Assembly: GCF_003858395.1 (NCBI RefSeq)
Contig: NZ_QWEV01000002.1
Span: forward strand, 18,255-82,254
DNA length: 64,000 bases
Direction of reading: 5' to 3'
Origin: Acidipila sp. EB88
GTDB lineage: Bacteria; Acidobacteriota; Terriglobia; Terriglobales; Acidobacteriaceae
In this document: positions 26,886-34,175 of the stretch, in pieces
Numbering within the stretch: the stretch's first letter is position 1
How the letters are laid out: each line of letters starts with the position of its first letter
Made by a program: the position numbers and the translations under genes
The notes under the pieces: generated by a model
Databases searched by the model: none
What the model was told of the DNA's origin: nothing
Seen by the model: the letters and a program-made list of their open reading frames with translations, nothing else

Positions 26886-27414
26886 ACGACCCAGTTTCGA
26901 GCGCAAACAGACGTCCATGCGCAGGCGCGAGTTCAAGCCAGACTGCGGTGAGAATGCGAAGAATATGTGCATGTGCAAACAACGCGACCGTACCGCCTAC
27001 GCTTAGGCATCGATCGATGACTGCCTGAGCGCGCATTCCGACTTCATCTACCGTCTCGCCTTGGGGCAGGTGACCGGTCCACACCGACCAGCCCGGCGTT
27101 TCCCTGCGTATCTCTGCAGTCGTTCTTCCCTCGTAGAGCCCGTAATCCCACTCACAAAGATTAGCTTCCACGTGGGCGTAGTCGGCAAGCCCCGCCAGGC
27201 GACAGGTCTCCTGCGCGCGTTGCATCGGACTTGTTAAAACCGTGCTGAACCTTCTGCCATTGAGGTGTTTGCCGATGGTCAGCGCTTGTTCTCGACCTCG
27301 TTCGGTCAGCGAAATATCTGTACGGCTGGTATGTGCGCCAGAGAGACTCCACTCCGTCTCGCCATGGCGTAAAAGCCAGAGCTGAATTGCTTTCTCATTC
27401 TGCATCTGGGTCAT
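26854..27414 (-). CDS. Histidine phosphatase family protein (phosphoglycerate-mutase-like), C-terminus rewritten
   Basis: About 186 residues from ATG at 27414 (a second Met at 27405 sits better behind AAAGGA). LWLLRHGETEW carries the catalytic RHG, TERGREQALTIGKHL, LTSPMQRAQETC, ANLCEWDYGLYEG and LFAHAHILRIL (second His) complete the active site. The last residues (SKLGGLDRT) are encoded by histidine-kinase DNA (see fragment at 26703-26885), so the usual C-terminal strand has been replaced by a few foreign residues. Phosphomonoesterase activity is likely; substrate unknown. It lies downstream of the ClC-F gene. Confidence 0.8.
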   Translation of the reverse strand: MTQMQNEKAIQLWLLRHGETEWSLSGAHTSRTDISLTERGREQALTIGKHLNGRRFSTVLTSPMQRAQETCRLAGLADYAHVEANLCEWDYGLYEGRTTAEIRRETPGWSVWTGHLPQGETVDEVGMRAQAVIDRCLSVGGTVALFAHAHILRILTAVWLELAPAHGRLFALETGSLSKLGGLDRT

Positions 27415-27448
27415 CCTTTCTTCTCGCTCCATGTCATGCATCGCCGTC

Positions 27449-29209
27449 CTAATCCAGCAAGTGCTCGGATCGCTCAATCCTGAGCGCCTCTTCAATCTCT
27501 TCTTTATCGATGGCAGCTTCTATTCGAGCTTCTTCCCCTCGCAGGAACATAATGCGAATGCTCTTTAGGTGGTTTTGGTTCCGCTTCAGAAATGTCTGTA
27601 GCAAGTCTTCCTCGCCTATCAGTTCAAGACACTGAGGCAATTTCGGCGGCGGTATTTCACTGTTGTCCATAACCAGCTGCTGATTCTTGAGGTAGCCACC
27701 GATCACTCGGTGAAGCAATGCTTGCTCGATACCTACCTCCTTCGCCTGCTGGAGCAGATATGAGCCAAGGTTTTGCGGCAGCATGCGACGCCACCATGAA
27801 TCGTGTTTAAGAACCTCGGAGGCACTAAAGTAAAGGCGCAGTACTGCGAGATCAGCCATTTCAAATCCTTTTAGAAGATCAAAATCATCGACGTCAGCTA
27901 AAGCATCAATGTCTTCCTCCAGCCTGCCCTTTGCTACAAGGGCGAGGGAGAGGCCTTCCTCATACACAAGTGCAGAGTGCTTGCTTTGACCTACACGCTG
28001 AGCATGGTAGATCCCGGAATGCCCGGAGAACAGATAGCTCACCACGCAGGCAATCGCCGCGAAAGATCCGGCTTCTGGCCCAAACAATTCAACCGCCATT
28101 AGGCTGGAGGAGATGGGTGTATTCGCTGCGCCAGCGAACACGCCCACGAAACCCATTGCAGCGAGCAACGACGAAGGAAGCGGGAGCCAGTGGGAGAGCG
28201 CATTGCCAAGCGTGGAGCCAATAAAAAAAAGGGGCGTGACCTCCCCACCTTTAAACCCTGCTCCGAGAGTCAAAGCCGTGAACCCAAACTTAGCGGCAAA
28301 GGCGTACCAGGGCAGGCGGCTGGTAAAGGAAGCCACTATCGTTGGAATGCCAAGGCCGACATAGCGAGTGGTATGCGCAGCGAAAACAGCAGCCGCGACG
28401 AGTGCGCCACCTAAGAGAGGCCTTGCTGGACCCCAGGCAATATGCTTCTTAAACCAGTGCGAGATCGCATGCGTAGTCTTTGCAAAGAGCATGGCTGTAA
28501 GCCCAAAGCAAATTCCCGCAGTAATGGCGGCTATAAATGTGATGGGTGTGAGTTTAGAGACGCTCGAAACGACGTAGAGGGTATGGTGGACGCCCCATGC
28601 GTGGGTGATGTAGTCCCCAACAAAGGCTCCTACAAAGCATGGAAAAATCGCGTCGTATCCGAGTTTGCCGATCGCAAGTACTTCGATTCCGAAGATTGCT
28701 CCTGCAAGGGGGGTGCCGAAAACAGAGCCGAAGCCCCCGCTGATACCAGCCATGAGGAGAATACGGCGGTCTTTCGCATTGAGCCCGAAAAAGCGTGTCA
28801 ATTGATCTGCGAGCGAGGCTCCAGTCTGGATTGCGGTTCCTTCTCTTCCCGCAGAACCACCGAACAAATGTGTCAAGAAGGTACCGAGCAGGATGAGTGG
28901 TGTCATTCGCAGCGGAATTGTGGCTTGCGGATCATGCACCTCTTCGAGAATGAGGTTGTTGCCTGCCTCGACTGACGAGCCCAAATATTTGTACAAGCAC
29001 CCAACGAAGAGGCCAGCCAAAGGCAACAAAGCAATCAGCCAGCGATGTGACTCTCGCAGCTGGGTTGCCCAGGCAAGCGAGACGAGCAGCACTGCAGAAG
29101 CTGTACCTGCTAGAGCACCTGCAACTGAGGCGATAAAGAGCCAACGCACCAAGTCAAACAGGAGGTGCGGCTGCTCGAGTTTTGCCAGGTTTTTTCTGTT
29201 GAATTGCAA
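27449..29209 (-). CDS. ClC-family fluoride/proton antiporter
   Basis: 586 residues from a TTG start at 29209, five bases after AGGAG. Ten or more hydrophobic helices in the first 430 residues and the ClC selectivity/gating motif GGSAGREGTAIQTG near residue 115, with the gating Glu; GREGT in place of GREGP and the lack of a clear GSGIP motif fit the ClC-F branch. A 150-residue soluble C-terminal extension without CBS domains follows. The upstream fluoride riboswitch fixes the substrate: export of fluoride in exchange for protons. Downstream is the histidine phosphatase gene. Confidence 0.88.
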   Translation of the reverse strand: MQFNRKNLAKLEQPHLLFDLVRWLFIASVAGALAGTASAVLLVSLAWATQLRESHRWLIALLPLAGLFVGCLYKYLGSSVEAGNNLILEEVHDPQATIPLRMTPLILLGTFLTHLFGGSAGREGTAIQTGASLADQLTRFFGLNAKDRRILLMAGISGGFGSVFGTPLAGAIFGIEVLAIGKLGYDAIFPCFVGAFVGDYITHAWGVHHTLYVVSSVSKLTPITFIAAITAGICFGLTAMLFAKTTHAISHWFKKHIAWGPARPLLGGALVAAAVFAAHTTRYVGLGIPTIVASFTSRLPWYAFAAKFGFTALTLGAGFKGGEVTPLFFIGSTLGNALSHWLPLPSSLLAAMGFVGVFAGAANTPISSSLMAVELFGPEAGSFAAIACVVSYLFSGHSGIYHAQRVGQSKHSALVYEEGLSLALVAKGRLEEDIDALADVDDFDLLKGFEMADLAVLRLYFSASEVLKHDSWWRRMLPQNLGSYLLQQAKEVGIEQALLHRVIGGYLKNQQLVMDNSEIPPPKLPQCLELIGEEDLLQTFLKRNQNHLKSIRIMFLRGEEARIEAAIDKEEIEEALRIERSEHLLD

Positions 29210-29214
29210 GCGAG

Positions 29215-29290
29215 CTCCTACGAGGAATCGTAGGAGTCATCAGCGCCGGCAGAAGCCAGAGCGGTTCAGGCGAACTCCATCACCTTGTGC
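29215..29290 (-). promoter_or_regulatory. Fluoride riboswitch (crcB motif) controlling the ClC-F gene
   Basis: On the minus strand the leader reads GGTGATGGAGTTCGCC (from 29284), then TGAACCGCT, a variable hairpin, and GCTGATGACTCCTACG, the conserved core of fluoride aptamers. GGAGT can pair with ACTCC to close the aptamer. The 3' part CTCCTACGA can instead pair with TCGTAGGAG (hairpin 29216-29237), which contains the ribosome-binding site of the ClC-F gene. So fluoride binding should free the AGGAG: a translational ON switch. Confidence 0.9.
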
Positions 29291-29298
29291 TTTTGGAA

Positions 29299-29327
29299 AT
29301 GGTAGGTGATCTCCCAGGCCACGTCAA
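29299..29327 (-). promoter_or_regulatory. Sigma-70-type promoter of the fluoride-resistance transcript
   Basis: TTGACG (minus strand, 29322-29327), 17-bp spacer, TACCAT (29299-29304). Transcription would begin about 29291, a few bases before the aptamer. Confidence 0.7.
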
Positions 29328-29535
29328 CAAACAGGAAAGTTCCTGAGGCGCTCCAGACGGCTCTGCAGGCTCTTGCCGATGCTTAGTTCCAAGTGGTAGC
29401 TTTCCCATTAGGTGATGGATTCCACCTTAACCGCCCTCAATCGACGGGCTAATGATTCCTACCGTCAGGGTGGGAATTTGTCTTCAGGCAGCTCCCACTC
29501 TCGAAAAAACTGTTTTGAGAGAGAAGGAAGCGTGT

Positions 29536-29664
29536 ATGAACGACAAACTAGAAAGAACTACACCCTTTTGGAAGATAGCTGCAGCCTGGATTGTCGTGGG
29601 TGTCCCGTTTGCCTGGGGAGTACTAGAAACGACGAAATCGGCAATCCGGATATTTCTGAAGTAA
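29536..29664 (+). CDS. Orphan MFS-transporter small accessory subunit
   Basis: 42 residues from ATG at 29536 (AGGAAG just upstream). One transmembrane segment in KIAAAWIVVGVPFAWGVLET, with the AW..VG.P.AWGV pattern of the tiny proteins normally encoded beside oxalate/formate-type MFS or symporter genes. No such transporter is nearby. A longer frame from 29452 is less likely. The stretch 29330-29535 otherwise holds no gene. Confidence 0.55.
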   Translation: MNDKLERTTPFWKIAAAWIVVGVPFAWGVLETTKSAIRIFLK

Positions 29665-30156
29665 GTCTTCGAACTTTCAGATATGGGAGCTGCGATCAAT
29701 ATACGTCTTCTGTTCAGGCAGCCTGCACGATTTTCGTTTGAGCCACCCGGCAAGCCTGAACATCTCTGTTCCTCTGCGATGTCTGGTAGAGACGATATGC
29801 GTTCAAGGATCTCAGTTGCTGCTCCTCGTATTGCATCGACCTCAGCAGGGGAAAGGTCGCCTGAAAACCTAGTGTAGAAATCAAAGTAGTTTGCCGAGAC
29901 TCGATAGGAATAGTGTCTCCATTGATCCGCGAATTGCGGTCGCAAGAGTTTGCACGCTTCCCTAAACGGGCTCGGCGGCTCTCCATGAGAAGCCTGCACC
30001 GAGGAAGAGCAATGCGCGGCCCTGTGCTGCGTATGCCAAACCTTCTTCAAGTTTCACGTGCTGATCCTCCGATCAGGGATGTGCTCTTTGGGTATACCGT
30101 ATCGCCACGTTGCATCATTGGCTGCAGCCTAGTGGCATAGGGTTGATTTTTGGTTT
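29665..30156. other. Stretch of uncertain coding status before the serine recombinase
   Basis: A minus-strand frame (start near 30050) contains a protein-like piece (RHYSYRVSANYFDFYTRFSG, LSPAEVDAIRGAATEILERI), but the frame continues antisense through the small MFS-subunit gene and no family is recognised. Possibly a decayed gene; the right part should hold the recombinase promoter and perhaps its res site. Confidence 0.3.
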
Positions 30157-30792
30157 ATGCTACAGGCAATGCCGAAAGTAGTAAAGCCTAATGCTACACA
30201 TCACCCGCCGAAGGGACAGACGGTGGGGTACGTGCGGGTGAGCAGCTTTGAACAGAATGAGAGCCGCCAGCTCGAAGGGCTGGAGCTGGACCGTGTGTTC
30301 CTAGATAAAGCCTCGGGCAAGAACATTCAACGCCCGCAGCTCGAAGCATTGATGAAGTTCGTCCGGGAAGGCGACACGGTTGTGTGTCACTCGATGGATC
30401 GCCTGGGCCGCAATCTGGTGGACCTCCGAAAGACGGTTGGCGAACTGACTTCGCGAAAGATCGGTGTGCGGTTTATTAAAGAGAACCTGACTCTCACCGG
30501 CGACGATTCGCCGATGGCGACGCTACTTCTTAATATGATGGGCTCGTTCGCGGAGTTTGAAGTGGCGTGGAGTCGGGAACGACAGCGAGAAGGGATCGAG
30601 CTGGCGAAACGAGATGGCGTCTATAAAGGGCGCAAGCGCTTGCTGACGCCGGATCGGGCGGCTGAGCTGACTCGTCGTCTGGGTTTGGGTGAAAGCAAAG
30701 CGGCCCTGGCGCGTGAGTTCAAGTTGGATCGGACGACGGTCTACCGTTACATCGGACGGGCAAAGGCGGAACCTGGAAGGGCAGGGAAGTGA
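30157..30792 (+). CDS. Serine recombinase (resolvase/invertase)
   Basis: 211 residues (ATG at 30157, or 30169). GYVRVSSFEQNESRQLEGL holds the nucleophilic Ser, SMDRLGRNLVDLRKTV the conserved DRLGR segment, and EFEVAWSRERQREGIELAK the E-helix. A short C-terminal HTH (LGESKAALAREFKLDRTTVY) completes the small-resolvase layout. Probably resolves plasmid multimers or cointegrates, or is a Tn3-family relic; no transposase or terminal repeats are seen beside it. Overlaps the HNH gene by 4 nt. Confidence 0.9.
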   Translation: MLQAMPKVVKPNATHHPPKGQTVGYVRVSSFEQNESRQLEGLELDRVFLDKASGKNIQRPQLEALMKFVREGDTVVCHSMDRLGRNLVDLRKTVGELTSRKIGVRFIKENLTLTGDDSPMATLLLNMMGSFAEFEVAWSRERQREGIELAKRDGVYKGRKRLLTPDRAAELTRRLGLGESKAALAREFKLDRTTVYRYIGRAKAEPGRAGK

Positions 30793-31226
30793 CACGTCTC
30801 GTTCAAAGGGTGATGCACTGTCCGTGTGGGAATCCGAGGATCCTAGCGCTGGGATTGTGCTCGACCTGCTACACGCTGAAACGGCAGGATGAGGAGTATT
30901 TCGGCGGTCTACGGGAAGCGGTATTGGAGCGAGACGGCTATCGTTGCCGGGTTTGCGATGCTTCCGGTCGCGACAAACGATCCATCGTTGTTCACCACCG
31001 GGTACCCGGCAAGTCGGTCATGAACATGATGCTCTCACTTTGTCCTGGCTGCCATGCAAAGATCCACCGTACCAAAGCGGTGCTCTCGGCGATGCCGCCG
31101 CTGCTCCTGGAATTATGGCGAGAGCAGCATCCAAAGGGGCATGAACAAACAAGCCTGGTCTTCAATGTAAAGAAACCGGGTCCGCAGCGGGTACCGCTCT
31201 TTGATTTGAAGAAGAACCAAACGTGA
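30789..31226 (+). CDS. HNH endonuclease
   Basis: 145 residues, GTG start overlapping the recombinase stop. CPCGNPRILALGLCSTCY is a first zinc site; CRVCDASGRDK, IVVHHRVPG, MLSLCPGCHAKIHRTK form the HNH zinc-finger nuclease fold. Coupled to a resolvase, it may be a mobile-element helper or a small defence nuclease. Function beyond nuclease is unknown. Confidence 0.8.
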   Translation: MTRLVQRVMHCPCGNPRILALGLCSTCYTLKRQDEEYFGGLREAVLERDGYRCRVCDASGRDKRSIVVHHRVPGKSVMNMMLSLCPGCHAKIHRTKAVLSAMPPLLLELWREQHPKGHEQTSLVFNVKKPGPQRVPLFDLKKNQT

Positions 31227-31241
31227 CTTGTCGCGCCACCC

Positions 31242-31850
31242 TCAGCATTCGCAGACCGCTCCCTTGCTGGCTTCCCTTGCTTCCTTCAGAACAATGGGCA
31301 GCAGAAGCAGCGCGGCCACCGAATCGGCCCACGAGAGATGGAAAAGAAAGTTTGCCAGAAGCCCCACGAGAGCGATCCACGACATATAGGCGCAGACGTT
31401 GCTTTGCGCGGCGTCGGCCTTGAGAGCATGGCTTCCGGTCTCATGGGCCAGCCTCCTCTTCGCTCTTCCGAGCAGCGGCATGATGATCGCAGCTGCAACC
31501 AAGAGCACGATGCCTAATCTGGACGGTTTTGGTTGAAAAGCTGGCCTGACGAGGCTTAAAGCAGATGTGGCAATGATGTACGTCGCGAGCAGGTACAGGA
31601 GTATGCCAGAAATCCTGGCAGCACGTCTTTCCGTTCCCGGTCCCAAAGCGAAACGCCGAAGAACAACAACAGCCGACATGAGTTCGATGGCGCTGTCTGC
31701 GCCGAAGGAGGTTAGCGCAACGCTATGGGCCTGGATTCCTGCGAACAATGAAACGCATAGTTCAATCACCATCCAGCCTATCGTGATGAGCTGCAGCCTT
31801 TTCACTGTGGAGGTTTGCTGTTCTGATGTGGCTGCGGCGACTCGTTCCAT
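31242..31850 (-). CDS. Cation-efflux (CDF-like) membrane transporter
   Basis: About 202 residues from ATG at 31850 (an ATG at 31910 adds 20 residues). Helices: LITIGWMVIELCVSLFAGIQ, then the metal-site helix LTSFGADSAIELMSAVVVLR, GILLYLLATYIIATSALSLV, LGIVLLVAAAIIMPLLGRAK, YMSWIALVGLLANFLFHLSW and ADSVAALLLLPIVLKEA. The paired Asp residues (GADS and ADSV) match metal-binding positions of cation diffusion facilitators, though shorter and without the cytosolic domain. The last gene of the heavy-metal cluster on the minus strand; ends in a CEC motif. Confidence 0.75.
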   Translation of the reverse strand: MERVAAATSEQQTSTVKRLQLITIGWMVIELCVSLFAGIQAHSVALTSFGADSAIELMSAVVVLRRFALGPGTERRAARISGILLYLLATYIIATSALSLVRPAFQPKPSRLGIVLLVAAAIIMPLLGRAKRRLAHETGSHALKADAAQSNVCAYMSWIALVGLLANFLFHLSWADSVAALLLLPIVLKEAREASKGAVCEC

Positions 31851-31935
31851 GGGCTTCCACCTGACTGTTGTTCTGGAAAGCTCTATGACAAGAAAGGCTT
31901 TCAGGTGCATCCTGCCGAGGATGCACCTGGGTTCG

Positions 31936-32367
31936 TTACCGGTCCATTCGTTCGAGAATAGGGCCGAGTAGGTATGCGACGAAAAAGCCTCCGCTCCAGA
32001 TGAGAGCCGATCCCCAAAGGATAACCCGACTTAGCTTGCTGACTTCTCCGCAAGTGGTTGGGTCATCCGCCGCGCAGACTTCCCCTTGTTGGAGCCGGGG
32101 CGCAATGACATACGTCATCACAAAGCTGGCTGTGATGAGCGTTCCGGCGATGCTGAAAGTCCATATTTTGTGCCGGGAGAGACTTACAAGCCACGGTGCT
32201 GCTGAAAGCAGGGAAGCGACAGTCGTTCCCAATCCAAGCAGGACGAGGATAGAAGGCAGCGCACAGCAGATAAGTGTGCTGAACGAACTGAACAGAGAGA
32301 AATAGTTGAGCAGGGCGGCTCGTCTGGCCCTGCGTTCCGGCGCGAGAGGGAGAGCGGTCGAGGTCAT
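31936..32367 (-). CDS. MerT-like membrane protein
   Basis: 143 residues. The first helix contains a cysteine pair (TLICCALPSILVLLGLGTTV) as in the mercuric transporter MerT; further helices at about 70-90 and 115-135, and a loop with two cysteines (EVCAADDPTTCGEVSKL). ATG overlaps the stop of the HMA-domain protein (ATGA), the usual MerT-MerP pairing. No merA or merR is visible, so the cluster may move copper or another soft metal. A decayed second copy lies at 42883-43090. Confidence 0.65.
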   Translation of the reverse strand: MTSTALPLAPERRARRAALLNYFSLFSSFSTLICCALPSILVLLGLGTTVASLLSAAPWLVSLSRHKIWTFSIAGTLITASFVMTYVIAPRLQQGEVCAADDPTTCGEVSKLSRVILWGSALIWSGGFFVAYLLGPILERMDR

Positions 32368-32855
32368 TGCGCCTCCGCAATCGTCGTGTAACGCAAGGTA
32401 TCCGGCACCTTGCCTTTCGCGGCCTGTGGAAGCGTTCCTGAGACCGTAACCATCTTTCCGAGCAGCGCGGCGATGTCACCAGGAGCAGCGGCTGGTTTTA
32501 GAGCAAAACGGTCCTGCGTCCCTGCCACCTCAAAGAAGGGCGCTGCTGAGGTGCCAGTCACCTTGCCTCGCGCAACGATAGTAGCGTCCTTATGGGTAAA
32601 CCCGTTCTTCTCCACCGCTTCGTTGAACTGGTGCATGGAAGCGCTGCTGCCTGAGCTGAGCTTGACGGAAACGAGGCCGGTGTTGAGGTCTACATCGACC
32701 GTGTTCACTCCCTGGATGCCTTTCATGGAAACGTGAATGGCGTGGGCGCACGGCGCGCAGTCCATGCCGAAAACGGTGAGGTTCACCTGTTGATATTCCG
32801 CGTGAGCGGCGAGAGTAGAGAAAACGAGAGCGGCTGCTGCGAGAGTCTTTTTCAT
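32364..32855 (-). CDS. Periplasmic HMA-domain heavy-metal-binding protein (MerP-like)
   Basis: 163 residues; start at 32855 gives a signal peptide (MKKTLAAAALVFSTLAAHA). The HMA domain follows with VFGMDCAPCAHAIHVSMKGI (C-x-x-C metal site), GVNTVDVDLNTGLVSVKL. The C-terminal 80 residues (VTGTSAAPFFEVAG onward) are an extra domain not found in classic MerP. Coupled to the MerT-like gene by a 4-nt overlap. Confidence 0.8.
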   Translation of the reverse strand: MKKTLAAAALVFSTLAAHAEYQQVNLTVFGMDCAPCAHAIHVSMKGIQGVNTVDVDLNTGLVSVKLSSGSSASMHQFNEAVEKNGFTHKDATIVARGKVTGTSAAPFFEVAGTQDRFALKPAAAPGDIAALLGKMVTVSGTLPQAAKGKVPDTLRYTTIAEAQ

Positions 32856-32866
32856 GGTCAGTCCTT

Positions 32867-33724
32867 TCAATGGGAGCTGTTGTGTGCGGAGAATTTGAGA
32901 TAGCTGAGGTTGACTGCGAAGCGGACGTGCTCCCGGCCGTAGAGACTGTCGGACGCATCCCGGTAAATGGGCGCCTGGACTCCCGCTGAAATCGAAACGG
33001 TCTTGAAAATGGCAAGGATCGAGGGTCCTAGCCAAACCGTCGTGGTGCTGCTGTTCGGAAGGATCGCCCCAGCCGTTCGCACACCGCCGGTATGTTCTCC
33101 GGTCAATTCTGCAAAGCCTCGATAGTCCCACTGGTCGTATCCTCGGCGAAGCTTTGCCGGACGATAACCATAGACACCACTCCACGAAATCGTGTCGGGC
33201 CTGCGGCTCTGCGAGGCTTCCGCAAAGCGGGTGTAGCCTCCACCAACCCAAACATACTGACTCCTGGAAGCCAAGCCAGTGGCGAGAGATCCCGCAACAC
33301 CGGGGGCTCGATGCACACCGGCAAGGACGCCGGAATCCTGTTGTGGCCCCGGCACCACCACCCCAAGGGAGGCGGTGGATTCGATCCGCTTGCCTACGGT
33401 CGTGACGGAATGAAGAAAGCGCCATGAGGCTCCGGCTGACCATTCACTCCCCGGAAAAATTCGGCTTTCAGGAAGTGATCCATTGCCGAACGTGGCCGGT
33501 AGAAAGACGTTCGCGGTTATGTGCGGCGTAATGCCGTAGCCGCACCCCGTGCCGGTGGACAATTGCGAACCTTTGGACCCACTTCGACCAAAGATTCCGG
33601 CATCGCAGCTCACCTCCCCTTGGGAGTTGACAGGCGTTGCATAGCTGAAGATGGGGCCATGGTCAGAGGCAAAGGCTGTGCTCGTCAGCGCGAACGCACT
33701 GGCGAGGACCAGAAAATACTTCAT
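32867..33724 (-). CDS. Putative outer-membrane beta-barrel protein
   Basis: 285 residues with a signal peptide (MKYFLVLASAFALTSTAFAS). Alternating strands rich in Gly/aromatics (YVWVGGGYTRFAEA, WDYRGFAELTGEHTGG, TTTVWLGPSILAIFKTVSIS, RFAVNLSYLKF) suggest an outer-membrane channel of the transporter/phenol-degradation MetA-like type. In the metal cluster, 11 bp upstream of the HMA-protein gene. Confidence 0.6.
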   Translation of the reverse strand: MKYFLVLASAFALTSTAFASDHGPIFSYATPVNSQGEVSCDAGIFGRSGSKGSQLSTGTGCGYGITPHITANVFLPATFGNGSLPESRIFPGSEWSAGASWRFLHSVTTVGKRIESTASLGVVVPGPQQDSGVLAGVHRAPGVAGSLATGLASRSQYVWVGGGYTRFAEASQSRRPDTISWSGVYGYRPAKLRRGYDQWDYRGFAELTGEHTGGVRTAGAILPNSSTTTVWLGPSILAIFKTVSISAGVQAPIYRDASDSLYGREHVRFAVNLSYLKFSAHNSSH

Positions 33725-33801
33725 TTGGAAGCTCCTTCGTTTTGAACCGAATGAAACGCAGGCACACTTAGGTATGCAGGTCTCTGGTCAAAGGGAGCGA
33801 T

Positions 33802-34158
33802 TCAAATGCGGAGAACGGTCAGTTCTGCAACTAGCAAACCTGGCGGGGAATGCTCATCGGGATACCGTAGAACCGATGGAGGGATGCTCTGGTCTGGCGC
33901 AAAGGACAATACAACCCACTGGACGAAGGCTTGAACAAAGCTGATGTCCGATGTCGCGACTGGAAGTTGCGGGTGAGTGTCAGCCCGAACCTCCATTTTG
34001 CAGCAGCCCGTTTTCGCCATCTCGCCGCAGTTGCCGTGCATGGCACGGCAGCAGGCACGCTCTTCGTGGCTCATCCCACTGCCTGTAGCGCAGGCAAGCA
34101 CCGGCGCTGCCGTGATGAGCAGCAGGAAAATCGCAACGAAGCTGACGAGCCGGCGCAC
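33802..34158 (-). CDS. Small Cys/Met-rich secreted protein of the metal cluster
   Basis: 118 residues, signal peptide (MRRLVSFVAIFLLLITAAPV), then GSGMSHEERACCRAMHGNCG and MAKTGCCKMEV: a cluster of Cys, Met and His suited to soft-metal binding. No named family recognised. Lies just downstream of the P-type ATPase on the same strand. Confidence 0.65.
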   Translation of the reverse strand: MRRLVSFVAIFLLLITAAPVLACATGSGMSHEERACCRAMHGNCGEMAKTGCCKMEVRADTHPQLPVATSDISFVQAFVQWVVLSFAPDQSIPPSVLRYPDEHSPPGLLVAELTVLRI

Positions 34159-34175
34159 TGTAATAACTATATTCC

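Noticed and set aside
31936..32855. Full mercury-resistance operon
   Set aside because: MerT-like and MerP-like proteins are present but no merA, merR or merB is visible, and neighbours point to copper.
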